From: Azonexus hydrophilus
GTDB taxonomy: Bacteria > Pseudomonadota > Gammaproteobacteria > Burkholderiales > Rhodocyclaceae
Reading direction: 5' to 3'
DNA length: 64,000 nucleotides
Assembly (NCBI RefSeq): GCF_905120355.1
Contig: NZ_CAJHOB010000002.1
Span: 186,001-250,000 of the forward strand
Positions 46,309 through 55,133 of the stretch are shown in pieces. The position numbers were made by a program, and so were the translations under genes. The notes below the pieces were generated by a model, which was not told the origin of the DNA, made no database searches, and worked only from the letters and a program-made list of their open reading frames with translations. Every line of letters begins with the position of its first letter. Within the stretch, counting starts at the first letter, position 1.

Positions 46309-47509
46309 ATACACCGCGCTTGATGGACAGGGGCGGCTGGTCCGTGGCGTCCAGGAGGTGCCCAGCCGTGCTGCCTTGAGCGAGTTTCTGGCTACACGGC
46401 AGCTCGATCTGCTGCAGGTGCGCCGCTGCTGGTTGCCGCAGTTGTGCGCGCGCCGGACCGCGCTGACGCTGCCTGACCAGATCGGGCTGTGTCAGCATCT
46501 GGCGCATTACCTGGCCGCCGGGCTGCATCTCGACGAGGCCTTGCGCGATCTGGCCGGACACGCCGATACGCCCGCTTTGCGCAGCCTGGGGCAGAGCCTG
46601 CAACGAAGCTTGCAGGGGGGAATGAGTCTGTCGCAAGGCTTGCGGCCGCATTTGGAAGCAAACACGGCTTATATCGCAGAACTGATTGCCGCGGGCGAGC
46701 AGAGCGGCACCTTGCCTACGCTGCTGCAGCGTCTCGGGGAAACCTTGCAGCGGAGTGAGCAGTGGCGGCAGCAAGCCAGGCGGGCCTTGTTCTATCCCTG
46801 TATCGCAGGCACCGTGGCCGGTGCTGCGTGCGTATTTCTGCTGCTGTTCCTGGTGCCGCAGATTGAAGGTTTCCTCCGCGCCAGTGGCCAGCCCTTGCCC
46901 TGGCACAGCCGTGCGTTATTCGCCTTGTCGGCGGCCATACAGCAGCTATGGCTGGTCCTGCTGCTGTTGCCTCTGCTCATGTGGGCCGTGCTGGGCGCCT
47001 GCTTGCGCCTCTATCCCCGGCTCTATTGGCGGCTTGCCTGTTGGCAACTGAGCATGCCGGTTTTCGGGCGGATCCAGCTGCGATTGCAGCTGGCGCAACT
47101 GGCCGACCTGCTGGCGTTGCTATATGCGGCGGGGATTTCGCTCGCGACAGCACTGACCACCTGCGCGGCCAGTTGTCGTAATCTGGCGCTGGCCATCAGC
47201 CTGGAGGAAATCCAGCAGAGCGTGCGCGATGGGCAGAGCCTGAGTCAGGCGTTTGCCCAGGCCGCTGGGGCAAATCGTTTCTACCCGGTGTTTTTTCTGC
47301 ACCTGCTGCAGGGTGGTGAAAAAACCGGGCAGCTCGAACACAGCCTCCGGCATATCAGCGAACGCTACAACGCGTCGGCCAGTGCCGCGATTGCCCGCCT
47401 GCACACGCTCATCGAGCCGGCCCTGACCTTGGTGGTTGGCGTTTTTCTTGGCTGGGTGGTCATTGCCACCCTGCAGCCGCTTTATGCGCTGATCGGCGAG
47501 GCGCTGTGA
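46298..47509 (+). CDS. GspF/PilC/MshG-type inner-membrane platform protein
   Basis: A 403-residue protein with the two T2SSF repeats. Hydrophobic segments are near residues 175-195, 220-245 and 380-400 (LVVGVFLGWVVIATLQPLYA). The domain starts FLATRQLDLLQVRR and LPDQIGLCQHLAHYLAAGLH. The ATG at 46298 has GGGGAG upstream; it overlaps the end of the ATPase gene. The stop overlaps the next gene (TGATG). This is the platform on which pilin subunits are assembled. Confidence 0.9.
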   Translation: MRLEYTALDGQGRLVRGVQEVPSRAALSEFLATRQLDLLQVRRCWLPQLCARRTALTLPDQIGLCQHLAHYLAAGLHLDEALRDLAGHADTPALRSLGQSLQRSLQGGMSLSQGLRPHLEANTAYIAELIAAGEQSGTLPTLLQRLGETLQRSEQWRQQARRALFYPCIAGTVAGAACVFLLLFLVPQIEGFLRASGQPLPWHSRALFALSAAIQQLWLVLLLLPLLMWAVLGACLRLYPRLYWRLACWQLSMPVFGRIQLRLQLAQLADLLALLYAAGISLATALTTCAASCRNLALAISLEEIQQSVRDGQSLSQAFAQAAGANRFYPVFFLHLLQGGEKTGQLEHSLRHISERYNASASAAIARLHTLIEPALTLVVGVFLGWVVIATLQPLYALIGEAL

Positions 47510-48612
47510 TGTGGCCCTGGATCGGTCTGTATCTGGAAGAGTCCGAGCTCTACACCTGGAGCCGGCGCACGGCCTGCCTGCGGCCGGTGGCGGATGTGGC
47601 AGAAGTGCTGACCGCACATCGGCGCAGCAACTATCGTCTGGTGGTCAACCAGAGTCGCGAACAGATTCTGCCGGAAACGCTGCCGGTAATGTCGCGCGGG
47701 ATGCGGGCGCAGTTCCTTGACAGCCGCTTGCGCCGCCTCTTTCCCGATACGCCCTGGCGTAGTGTCGCCCCTGCGGCGAAGCCGGCGGCAAGTACGGAAA
47801 TCACTTGGCTGGCCTTGAGTGAAACCCCGGCCTTGCGGCAGCTGCTGGCTGCTCTGTCTGAATACGCGGGGGCGGTGCTCGGCATCTACAGCGTGGTGCA
47901 GCTGTTGCCGCCGGGTTTGCACGCATCTCCCCATCTGCTGCTCAGCGAACATTGCCGGTATCTACGTTGCAGCTTGATGGCGGGGGGCCGTGTTCGTGCC
48001 AGTCAGCTCATCGCGGCGAGCGCAGACAGCGCGGGCGAAATTCGCCAATTTATCGCCCGCGCCCAACAGGGGAATCTGCCGGTGCTACTGTTGGGAAGTC
48101 AGGCTTGGCGTGATGCGCTGGTCTTGCCTGCCGGCCTGTCGCCGCTACCTGTTCCGTCCGCTTGTGCGCGTCCGCTGCTGGCGGGTATCCGTCGCTGGCC
48201 AGCTGAACAATTTGCCTTGCCGGCACAGCGCCGGGTGGCGCAGCGGCGTAGCCGGGGGGTGACGCTGGGGGCTGCAAGCGCCTGTGGCCTGCTGGCCGCG
48301 ACGCTCACCGGTTACGGTTGTCAGCAGGCAGAACCGCTGCGCCTGCCGCCTGTGGTCACGCCTGCCGTCGTCGTTCCTGAGGACATGCCAGAACCGCTGT
48401 TGGCACCTGTGCTGCCGCCGGCGCAAGAGAGCGTGCCAGTGGTGGCGCCGCGACTGGATGGGCGCATCAGTCGTCAGGAACGCGTTGTCAGCGAATGGCG
48501 AGAGGGAATGCTCGTGTCTCCCGCCGACGGGCATCTGGCCGTTGGCGACACAGCGGAGCAACCGCTGTTGCCGCCCGGCAGCCTGCGGATTCATCGGGTA
48601 CCGGGGCGATGA
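47509..48612 (+). CDS. Unrecognised bitopic membrane protein of the pilus-like operon
   Basis: A 367-residue protein. About 250 N-terminal residues are probably cytoplasmic; one membrane helix (GAASACGLLAATLTGYG) lies near 253-272, followed by a proline-rich linker (PVVTPAVVVPEDMPEPLLAP) and a short periplasmic tail ending LLPPGSLRIHRVPGR. The topology recalls GspL or fused PilM-PilN proteins, but no actin-like signature is visible to me. Overlapping starts on both sides (TGATG and ATGA) tie it to the operon. Role as a cytoplasm-to-periplasm connector is inference. Confidence 0.6.
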   Translation: MWPWIGLYLEESELYTWSRRTACLRPVADVAEVLTAHRRSNYRLVVNQSREQILPETLPVMSRGMRAQFLDSRLRRLFPDTPWRSVAPAAKPAASTEITWLALSETPALRQLLAALSEYAGAVLGIYSVVQLLPPGLHASPHLLLSEHCRYLRCSLMAGGRVRASQLIAASADSAGEIRQFIARAQQGNLPVLLLGSQAWRDALVLPAGLSPLPVPSACARPLLAGIRRWPAEQFALPAQRRVAQRRSRGVTLGAASACGLLAATLTGYGCQQAEPLRLPPVVTPAVVVPEDMPEPLLAPVLPPAQESVPVVAPRLDGRISRQERVVSEWREGMLVSPADGHLAVGDTAEQPLLPPGSLRIHRVPGR

Positions 48613-50186
48613 AGCGGGCCACACCGTGCCGCGCCCGCGGCCATATCCTGCTGACCTTGCTGCTGCTGACGGTGGCGACGACGGCGCTGGCGTTGAACTG
48701 GTTGCCTTCGGAGAATGGTCAGATGCAGCGTCGGCTGCGGCAGCAAGAGCAATTTGCCGTGCTGCGCGAGGCGCTCATTGCGCGTGCCGTGAATGATGAT
48801 AACCGCCCCGGCAGTTTGCCTTGCCCGGCCCCAAATCCGGAAGTGAACGGCACGGCGCCGCTGCTGGCCGGTCAGAATTGTCCGCAGCGCCTGGATGGGG
48901 TGCCGTGGAGCACCCTGAAAATTCGTCCGCCGCATGATGCGTCGCACACGCCCTGGTACTACCTGATTGCTCCCGGGTTGCAGGACAGCGAGAGCAGTCA
49001 GCCGATCCACAGCGACCATCCCTCCGGCCTGGTCAGTGCCCTGGAGGCGCTGCCGGTCGGCAACATTGCGGCGGTGCTGATCGCGCCTGGGCCCGCGCTT
49101 CCCGGTCAGCAGCGGCCAAGCGTTGATCCTGCGGCGTACAGTGAAGTCGTGCTCAGCCAGCAAAGCGATGGTGTGCACTTTGCCTTGTCGGGACAGAGTA
49201 ACGACCAGCTCTACCTGATCCACCGCGATGAGATCCTGCGCCCTGTCGAACGGCGCGTGCTACGCAGCGTACTGCGCTGCCTGGATGAGCATGCGCGCTA
49301 CAGCGGCGGGCAGATACCCTGGGCCGCGCCGCTGGTGTCGGCGCAGCGCCACGGTCAGGTCGCTTGCACCTTTGGTCGGGTACCAGCGACACAGCCTGTC
49401 GGCAGTCTGACGCAGTTGGCGCAGGAAACGGCGGCCAGCCTGCAGCAGGCAGCACCGGGAGAGGCCCGGCAGGCAGCGTGCAGCCGTGCGGGAAATCTCC
49501 TGCACAGTACGAAGCAGGCGCTCACGCCGCTGATGCAGCTGGCAGGCACGTGCCAGGCAGGAATGCTCAGTGCGGAGAAGGCGGCGCCACTGGTCAACGC
49601 CTTGCGGGAGGCGTTGGATAGCTTCGGCCTGGCGAGTTCAGCTCAGCGCCAGCAATTGCTGCACTTGCAGGACGGCTTCGCCAGCGGGACTGGAGCAGCG
49701 GCGTTGCTGGTCGAGCTTGACGCCTATTGCGGCAGCCTGCAGGCGCAACTGAGCGCGTTGCAGCAGCGACGCGAAGCAGCCTCCAGCCAGTGGGCGCAAT
49801 GCGTGTCGCAACCCGCGCCGCTGATCAATGCTTTGTCCTTGCTCAGTCCCCCGGGGACAAGTAGTGCTGCCGCGCGCTGGCCCATGGTCTGGGGCGCAGC
49901 CGCCTGCGATTTTCTGCGCGACGAAAGCAGCTGGTGGGCGAGAAACGAGTGGGCGGACATGATCTTTTACCGCTTTGCCCCGGTGGGGGTTGGCAGCGGG
50001 GAGTGGCCGCAGATCGCCGGCTATGGCCCGGTGGAACGGCTGGTGATTGCTGCCGGTGCTGCACGTCCGGGGCAGCACAGGCCCGGATTCGATTTTGGGG
50101 ATTATCTGGAGGGCAGCCATGCCGCAGCAGGGGCAGCGTTGTTTTTCCGGGAGCAGGTGGATGGCAATGATCAGATCGCTTTCTGA
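48609..50186 (+). CDS. Large pilin-like protein (525 residues) with non-canonical prepilin N-terminus
   Basis: The N-terminus reads RARGHILLTLLLLTVATTAL: a Gly before a long hydrophobic helix, as in prepilins, but the residue five after the Gly is Thr rather than Glu. The body has an LPCPA motif followed by GVPWSTLKI, matching the same order in the next gene (LPCPA, then GVLPWQTLGL). Cysteines are frequent, suggesting disulfides. At 525 residues it is unusually large for a pilin, comparable to tip-type minor pilins. It overlaps both neighbours (ATGA before, 26 bp after). Confidence 0.62.
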   Translation: MKRATPCRARGHILLTLLLLTVATTALALNWLPSENGQMQRRLRQQEQFAVLREALIARAVNDDNRPGSLPCPAPNPEVNGTAPLLAGQNCPQRLDGVPWSTLKIRPPHDASHTPWYYLIAPGLQDSESSQPIHSDHPSGLVSALEALPVGNIAAVLIAPGPALPGQQRPSVDPAAYSEVVLSQQSDGVHFALSGQSNDQLYLIHRDEILRPVERRVLRSVLRCLDEHARYSGGQIPWAAPLVSAQRHGQVACTFGRVPATQPVGSLTQLAQETAASLQQAAPGEARQAACSRAGNLLHSTKQALTPLMQLAGTCQAGMLSAEKAAPLVNALREALDSFGLASSAQRQQLLHLQDGFASGTGAAALLVELDAYCGSLQAQLSALQQRREAASSQWAQCVSQPAPLINALSLLSPPGTSSAAARWPMVWGAAACDFLRDESSWWARNEWADMIFYRFAPVGVGSGEWPQIAGYGPVERLVIAAGAARPGQHRPGFDFGDYLEGSHAAAGAALFFREQVDGNDQIAF

Positions 50187-50853
50187 AGCGCGCGGCCACC
50201 GCGGGTTTTCCCTCATCGAACTCAGTATTGTGCTGATCGTGTTCGCACTTCTTGCGGGCAGTCTCCTGCCCCTGGCGAGTGGGCAGCGCCAGCAGCAGGA
50301 AGAGCTGCGGGCGGCGCGCCAGCTCGAACAGGCCCTGGAGGCGCTGTATGCTCACGCGGTGGTGTACGGTCATTTGCCGTGTCCGGCGGATCCGGCACTG
50401 GCCGCAGCCGATGCGCAGGCGGGGGCCGCTGCGTGCCCACGTGAATACGGGGTGTTGCCATGGCAAACCCTGGGACTTGCTGCGACAGATCCCTGGGGAA
50501 GTTACATCAGCTATTTTGCGGACAAGAAATTCACCGGCCCCCCTGCGCCAGGGGCGGGTGCCGGCTTTGGCCTGCATACCGAAGCCAGTGGCGAGGTGTC
50601 GGTGGCCACGGGGGGCATCAAGCTGGCGAGTCAGATTCCCGCACTACTCGTTTGCCATGGCCGCAACGTGCACCAGGCCTGGCGTCCGGATGCAGGGCGC
50701 AATGCAGGAGGAAGTGTCGATGAAGTCGAAAACGGCAAAGCCTCGCGCAACTTCGTGGATCGATTGCCCGATGCCGGTTACGACGATCTGGTGCGCTGGG
50801 TCAATCCGGCCGTACTCAAGTTGCGGCTGGTCAATGCAGGGCGTCTGCCCTGA
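50161..50853 (+). CDS. Type IV prepilin-like protein (PulG/GspH-type)
   Basis: A 230-residue prepilin. The cleavage site is RG-FSLIELSIVLIVFALLAG, with Gly15 before the cut and Glu at mature position 5. The mature domain has LPCPADPALAAADAQAG, PREYGVLPWQTLGL and DPWGSYISYFADKK. Processing and N-methylation would need a prepilin peptidase encoded outside this window. The ATG at 50161 has GGGAG upstream. Confidence 0.85.
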   Translation: MAMIRSLSEARGHRGFSLIELSIVLIVFALLAGSLLPLASGQRQQQEELRAARQLEQALEALYAHAVVYGHLPCPADPALAAADAQAGAAACPREYGVLPWQTLGLAATDPWGSYISYFADKKFTGPPAPGAGAGFGLHTEASGEVSVATGGIKLASQIPALLVCHGRNVHQAWRPDAGRNAGGSVDEVENGKASRNFVDRLPDAGYDDLVRWVNPAVLKLRLVNAGRLP

Positions 50854-50909
50854 CGGAGTGCGGGAATGGTTCTTGTCTGTACTGCTGTCACTCATGTAAG
50901 GAGAGCGTC

Positions 50910-51512
50910 ATGGTTTTCACGCAACGCGGTTTCACCCTGATCGAAATATCGATTGTCCTGATCATCATTGGCTTGCTGCTGGGCGGAGTGCTTAAAGGGC
51001 AGGAGATGATCAACGATGCCAAGATCCGTAACATCGAGCAGGATATGGCCGGGATCGCAGCAGCGATTCATACCTATCAGGATCGTTACAAGGCCCTGCC
51101 CGGCGATGACAAGCGAGCAGCGGGACGCTGGGCTGCGGCCAGTGACGGGGATGGTGATGGCCTGCTGGAGGGGGACTTTGACAGCGCTACCGAGACCGAT
51201 GAAAGCCGCATCATGTGGCGTCATCTACGCTATGCGGGGCTGCTGCAGGGCGACCCGGCTCAGTCCGGCCAGCCCAGACATGCCGCTGGGGGGCTGTTCG
51301 GCGTGCAGGGCAAGAGTGGGGGCCTGCTGTTGTGCGCTCGGCCCCTGACAAAGAAATTTGCCGAAATCATCGATGCGCATCAGGATGATGGACAACCGGA
51401 CAAGGGGGTGATCCGGGTTTTTGCTGCTACAGGCGCCATCGATTTCAGCGCCCCGCTGACGAGCTACGACAGCGACGAAAGCACGGCCTACAGCTTATGC
51501 AAAATCCTTTGA
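50910..51512 (+). CDS. Type IV prepilin-like protein with Asp-rich loop
   Basis: A 200-residue prepilin starting MVFTQRGFTLIEISIVLIII, cleaved after Gly7 with Glu at mature position 5. The helix continues GGVLKGQEMINDAKIRN. The head begins YKALPGDDKRAAGRWAAA and then SDGDGDGLLEGDFDSATE, an Asp-rich loop that could bind calcium. It may be the main subunit of the filament, though abundance cannot be judged. AAGGAGAG precedes the ATG. Its 3' end overlaps the convergent antiporter gene by 18 bp. Confidence 0.85.
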   Translation: MVFTQRGFTLIEISIVLIIIGLLLGGVLKGQEMINDAKIRNIEQDMAGIAAAIHTYQDRYKALPGDDKRAAGRWAAASDGDGDGLLEGDFDSATETDESRIMWRHLRYAGLLQGDPAQSGQPRHAAGGLFGVQGKSGGLLLCARPLTKKFAEIIDAHQDDGQPDKGVIRVFAATGAIDFSAPLTSYDSDESTAYSLCKIL

Positions 51513-53465
51513 CAGACCGCGCAGAAGGCGCTCTTCAGCAGCGGCAACCGTGGCGGGGCTGCCCAGGAGTACGGCAATGTCACCTTCTTCGAGCAAGGTG
51601 TCAGGGGCTGGCTCCATGGCCCGTATGCCGCGGCGGCGGATGGCGGTGATTTCGCAGCCCAGACTGTCCAGCTGCAATTCGTTCAGGCGGTGACCGATGC
51701 CCCAGGCGCCAGTGCTCAGCCAGACCGAATGCAGGCGTGGTTGTTCGCTGCTCTCGATGTCGCGGTCACTCATGCCCCGGTAAAAGCCGCGTAACAATCG
51801 GTAGCGCTGGGCCCTGACCTGGCGTACCCGTTTCAGGACCCGGTTGATCGGCACGCCGACCAGCGCCAGTGCGTGTGAGGCGATCATCAGACTGGCTTCC
51901 AGGGTTTCCGGCACCACCTCGGCGGCGCCGGCACGGATCAGGCGGGCCATGTCCTTTTCGTCCGCCGTGCGAACAACCACCGGGAGTTCCGGCCGCAGTT
52001 GCTGCACGTGGTGCAGGACTTTTTCCGACAAGGCCGTGTCGCTGACTGTCACCACCACCACGCTGGCCCGCTGCAGCCCTGCTGCCAGCAGAGCTTCCTT
52101 GCGTCCGGCATCGCCAAAGACCACGCTTTCGCCGCCAGCAGCCGCTTCGCGTACCCGGTCCGGGTCCAGGTCCAGAGCGATGCTCTGGACGCCTTCTTCG
52201 GCTAGGAAACGTGCCATGTACTGGCCGTTGCGACCAAAACCGCAGAGGATGGCGTGTTTTTCCGAATTCATCGACTGTGCGGCAATCTGCGTCAGGTGCA
52301 TGGAGCGGGTCAGCCACTCGCTCGCCACGAAGCGCAGGACCAGACGTTCCGAGTACTGGACAATGAAAGGGGCGAGCAGCATCGATAGCACCAGGGCCGT
52401 AAGCACGACCTGCTCGACATTTTTGGGCAGTCTGGCAATTTCACCCAGCAGCACGAAGCCGAATTCGCCACCGGCACATAGCCATAGGGCCGAGCGGATC
52501 GAATTGGCCGGACTGGTCCGGGCGCGCCAGGCGAGTAGGCCGACGATCAGAGCCTTGGTCAGCAGTAACAGCGCAAGTACCAACAGCACCTGCCACCACA
52601 GGTCAAACAGGATGTGCATGTCGAGTTTGACGCCGATGGTGACGAAAAACAGCCCCATCAACACATCGCGGAACGGCTTGATGTCCTCTTCCACCTGCAG
52701 GCGGAATTCCGTTTCTGCGATCAGCATGCCGGCGACAAAGGCGCCCAGCGCCAGCGACAGGCCTGCCAGTTCGGTCAGGGTGGCCATGGCCAGCGTGATC
52801 AGCAGCACGTTGAGGACGAATACCTCGGCCGATTTGGCGCGCGCCACCAGATGAAACCATTTGCGCATCAGTTTCTGGCCAAATACCAGAATCAGGGCCA
52901 GCACGGCGATGGCTTTGAGGATTGCGATGCCCATCAGGATGGCCAGTTTTTCCGGCGGCTGGGTCAGGGCCGGTAGCAGTACTAGCAAGGGAACAACCGC
53001 CAGATCCTGGAACAGCAGCACGCCAATCACCTGGCGGCCATGCACAGCGTCAAGCTCCATCCGCTCGGCCAGCAATTTGGTCAGCACGGCGGTGGAAGAC
53101 ATGGCGAGTACAGCCCCCAGTGCGATGCCCAGCTGCCAGCCGAAGCCGAACAACAGGGTGATGCCCATGCCGGCCAGCATGGTGATCAGCACCTGCAACA
53201 GCCCGAGGCCGAATACGATGCGCTTCATGGCATACAGCTTGGAGAGCGAAAACTCCAGGCCGATCGAGAACATGAGGAACACCACCCCGAATTCGGCCAG
53301 CGCCGTCAGACGCTTGATGTCGGTCATCAGGTTGAGCGCATGTGGGCCAATGATGCTGCCTACAGCGAGATAACCCAGCACCGGTGGCAGGTTGAATCGG
53401 CGAAACAGGACGACGGCAAAAACCGAGGCTCCCAGCAGAAGCAAAACAAGGGATAGTGCGCTCAA
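51495..53465 (-). CDS. Kef/YbaL-type monovalent cation:proton antiporter (CPA2)
   Basis: A 656-residue antiporter with about 12 membrane helices over the first 385 residues (MSTALVLTKLLAE-like region AMSSTAVLTKLLAERMELD is visible), then a TrkA-N Rossmann domain (ILCGFGRNGQYMARFLAEEG, with SIALDLDPDRVREAA) and a TrkA-C domain near 560-650. This build fits potassium/proton exchange gated by nucleotides or glutathione adducts. The only suitable N-terminal start is a TTG at 53465. It is divergent from kdsD. Confidence 0.88.
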   Translation of the reverse strand: MSALSLVLLLLGASVFAVVLFRRFNLPPVLGYLAVGSIIGPHALNLMTDIKRLTALAEFGVVFLMFSIGLEFSLSKLYAMKRIVFGLGLLQVLITMLAGMGITLLFGFGWQLGIALGAVLAMSSTAVLTKLLAERMELDAVHGRQVIGVLLFQDLAVVPLLVLLPALTQPPEKLAILMGIAILKAIAVLALILVFGQKLMRKWFHLVARAKSAEVFVLNVLLITLAMATLTELAGLSLALGAFVAGMLIAETEFRLQVEEDIKPFRDVLMGLFFVTIGVKLDMHILFDLWWQVLLVLALLLLTKALIVGLLAWRARTSPANSIRSALWLCAGGEFGFVLLGEIARLPKNVEQVVLTALVLSMLLAPFIVQYSERLVLRFVASEWLTRSMHLTQIAAQSMNSEKHAILCGFGRNGQYMARFLAEEGVQSIALDLDPDRVREAAAGGESVVFGDAGRKEALLAAGLQRASVVVVTVSDTALSEKVLHHVQQLRPELPVVVRTADEKDMARLIRAGAAEVVPETLEASLMIASHALALVGVPINRVLKRVRQVRAQRYRLLRGFYRGMSDRDIESSEQPRLHSVWLSTGAWGIGHRLNELQLDSLGCEITAIRRRGIRAMEPAPDTLLEEGDIAVLLGSPATVAAAEERLLRGLSKDFA

Positions 53466-53518
53466 AGCGGGCTTCTTGAAGTCAGGTATACTTGCACGAT
53501 GATACTCGCTGCCTTGTC

Positions 53519-54517
53519 ATGAAACCAAGACCGTCCTCCACCAATTTTTCCGCTCAGCGTGCCCAGCAGCTGGGAAAGCAGACGCTGGACATTGAAGCGG
53601 CTGCCATCAGTGCCCTTAAGGCTCGTATCAATGATGACTTTTCCCGTGCCGTCGAGTGCATCCTGACCAGCCGTGGTCGCGTCATCGTGAGTGGTATGGG
53701 CAAGTCCGGCCATGTCGCCCGCAAGATCGCCGCGACGCTGGCTAGTACCGGGACGCCGGCCTATTTTGTGCATCCGGCCGAGGCCAGCCACGGCGATCTC
53801 GGCATGATTACCCGCGACGACGTGTTTCTGGCACTCTCCAATTCCGGCGAGTCAGACGAACTGCTCAACATTCTGCCCTCGCTGAAACGGCAGGGGGCGA
53901 CCCTGATTGCCCTGACCGGGGTGCCGACATCCACCCTGGCGCGCGAAGCCGATATTCATCTCGATGCTGGCGTGGCGCAGGAGGCCTGCCCGCTCAATCT
54001 GGCCCCGACGGCCAGCACCACCGCGGCTCTGGCGCTGGGTGACGCTTTGGCAGTAGCGCTGCTCGACGCGCGCGGTTTTGGCGCCGAGGATTTTGCCCGC
54101 TCGCATCCAGGTGGTTCGTTGGGGCGACGGCTGCTCACGCATGTGCGGGATGTCATGCGTGCAGGCGATGCCGTGCCGGTGATTCATGCCGCGGCGCCGT
54201 TGAGCGAGGCCATCGTCAGTCTATCAGCCGGCGGACTCGGGTTTGTTGCCATCGTCGATGCGGATATGCGGCCGCAAGGCATCTTCACCGACGGTGACCT
54301 GCGCCGCGCCTTCGCTCGCGGGCTGGAACTGAATGGCAGGCGCATCGGCGAGTTGATGCACCCGCAGCCGGCCAGCATTCACCCCGATCGCCTGGCGGTG
54401 GAAGCGGTCGAAATCATGGAACAGAAGCGCATCAATGGCCTTCTGGTCTGTGCCGATGATGGGCGTTTGTGCGGGGCGCTCAACATGCACGATCTTTTTG
54501 CGGCCAAAGTGATCTGA
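53519..54517 (+). CDS. kdsD: Arabinose-5-phosphate isomerase KdsD
   Basis: A 332-residue enzyme making arabinose 5-phosphate, the precursor of Kdo in LPS. The SIS domain (GRVIVSGMGKSGHVARKIAA, AEASHGDLGMI, LALSNSGESDEL) covers about 30-190; two CBS domains (VRDVMRAGDAVPV, IGELMHPQPASI) follow. The ATG at 53519 fits the family start. The usual downstream phosphatase gene kdsC is missing: lptC follows after 31 bp. Confidence 0.94.
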   Translation: MKPRPSSTNFSAQRAQQLGKQTLDIEAAAISALKARINDDFSRAVECILTSRGRVIVSGMGKSGHVARKIAATLASTGTPAYFVHPAEASHGDLGMITRDDVFLALSNSGESDELLNILPSLKRQGATLIALTGVPTSTLAREADIHLDAGVAQEACPLNLAPTASTTAALALGDALAVALLDARGFGAEDFARSHPGGSLGRRLLTHVRDVMRAGDAVPVIHAAAPLSEAIVSLSAGGLGFVAIVDADMRPQGIFTDGDLRRAFARGLELNGRRIGELMHPQPASIHPDRLAVEAVEIMEQKRINGLLVCADDGRLCGALNMHDLFAAKVI

Positions 54518-54548
54518 TGTCGTCCGCTGCGCCTGAAATTGACTTGCC

Positions 54549-55133
54549 ATGCTGAAACATCACAGCGGTCAACTTTTTCCTATTGCGCTGCTGGCTTTGG
54601 TTGCGGCGCTTACTTACTGGCTGGATGTGCGCCTGGCGCCAAAGGCGGAGCGCCCTGACTGGCGTCAGGAGCATCGCCCGGACACGATTGTCGACGATTT
54701 TGAAATCCGTCGGCTCAATGCCGAAGGCGTGCTGCAATACCGTTTGAAGGCGCCGCATCTGGTGCATTACCCGGATGATGACAGTGCCGAGGTCACGACG
54801 CCGCACATTACCCTCTACCGTCCGAGCGGCGCACCGCTGACGCTGCTTGGCCAGATGGCGCACGTCAGTGCCAAGGGAGAGAAGGTTTTTTTTCCGGGGC
54901 AGGTTGACATTGACCGAGCCGCCAGCCCGGACAACCAGGCATTGACTGCCCGTACCTCCGATCTGACGGTGTTGCCAGAGGAAGGGCTGGCAAGCACCGA
55001 TCAACATGTATTCATGACGCTGGGCGCTTCGGAGCTGCAAGGCATCGGCGCCCGTATTGACAACAAGGCCCAGACCTTCGAACTGCTTGCGAATGTTACT
55101 GGCCGCTATGTCGCCCAGAAAGCTGCTCCATGA
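54549..55133 (+). CDS. lptC: LPS export protein LptC
   Basis: A 194-residue single-pass protein. The membrane helix LFPIALLALVAALTYWLDV at residues about 8-26 is followed by a periplasmic beta-jellyroll region (DDFEIRRLNAEGVLQYRL, then DDSAEVTTPHITLYR). It bridges the LptB2FG extractor to LptA. Its end overlaps lptA by four bases (ATGA). Confidence 0.92.
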   Translation: MLKHHSGQLFPIALLALVAALTYWLDVRLAPKAERPDWRQEHRPDTIVDDFEIRRLNAEGVLQYRLKAPHLVHYPDDDSAEVTTPHITLYRPSGAPLTLLGQMAHVSAKGEKVFFPGQVDIDRAASPDNQALTARTSDLTVLPEEGLASTDQHVFMTLGASELQGIGARIDNKAQTFELLANVTGRYVAQKAAP

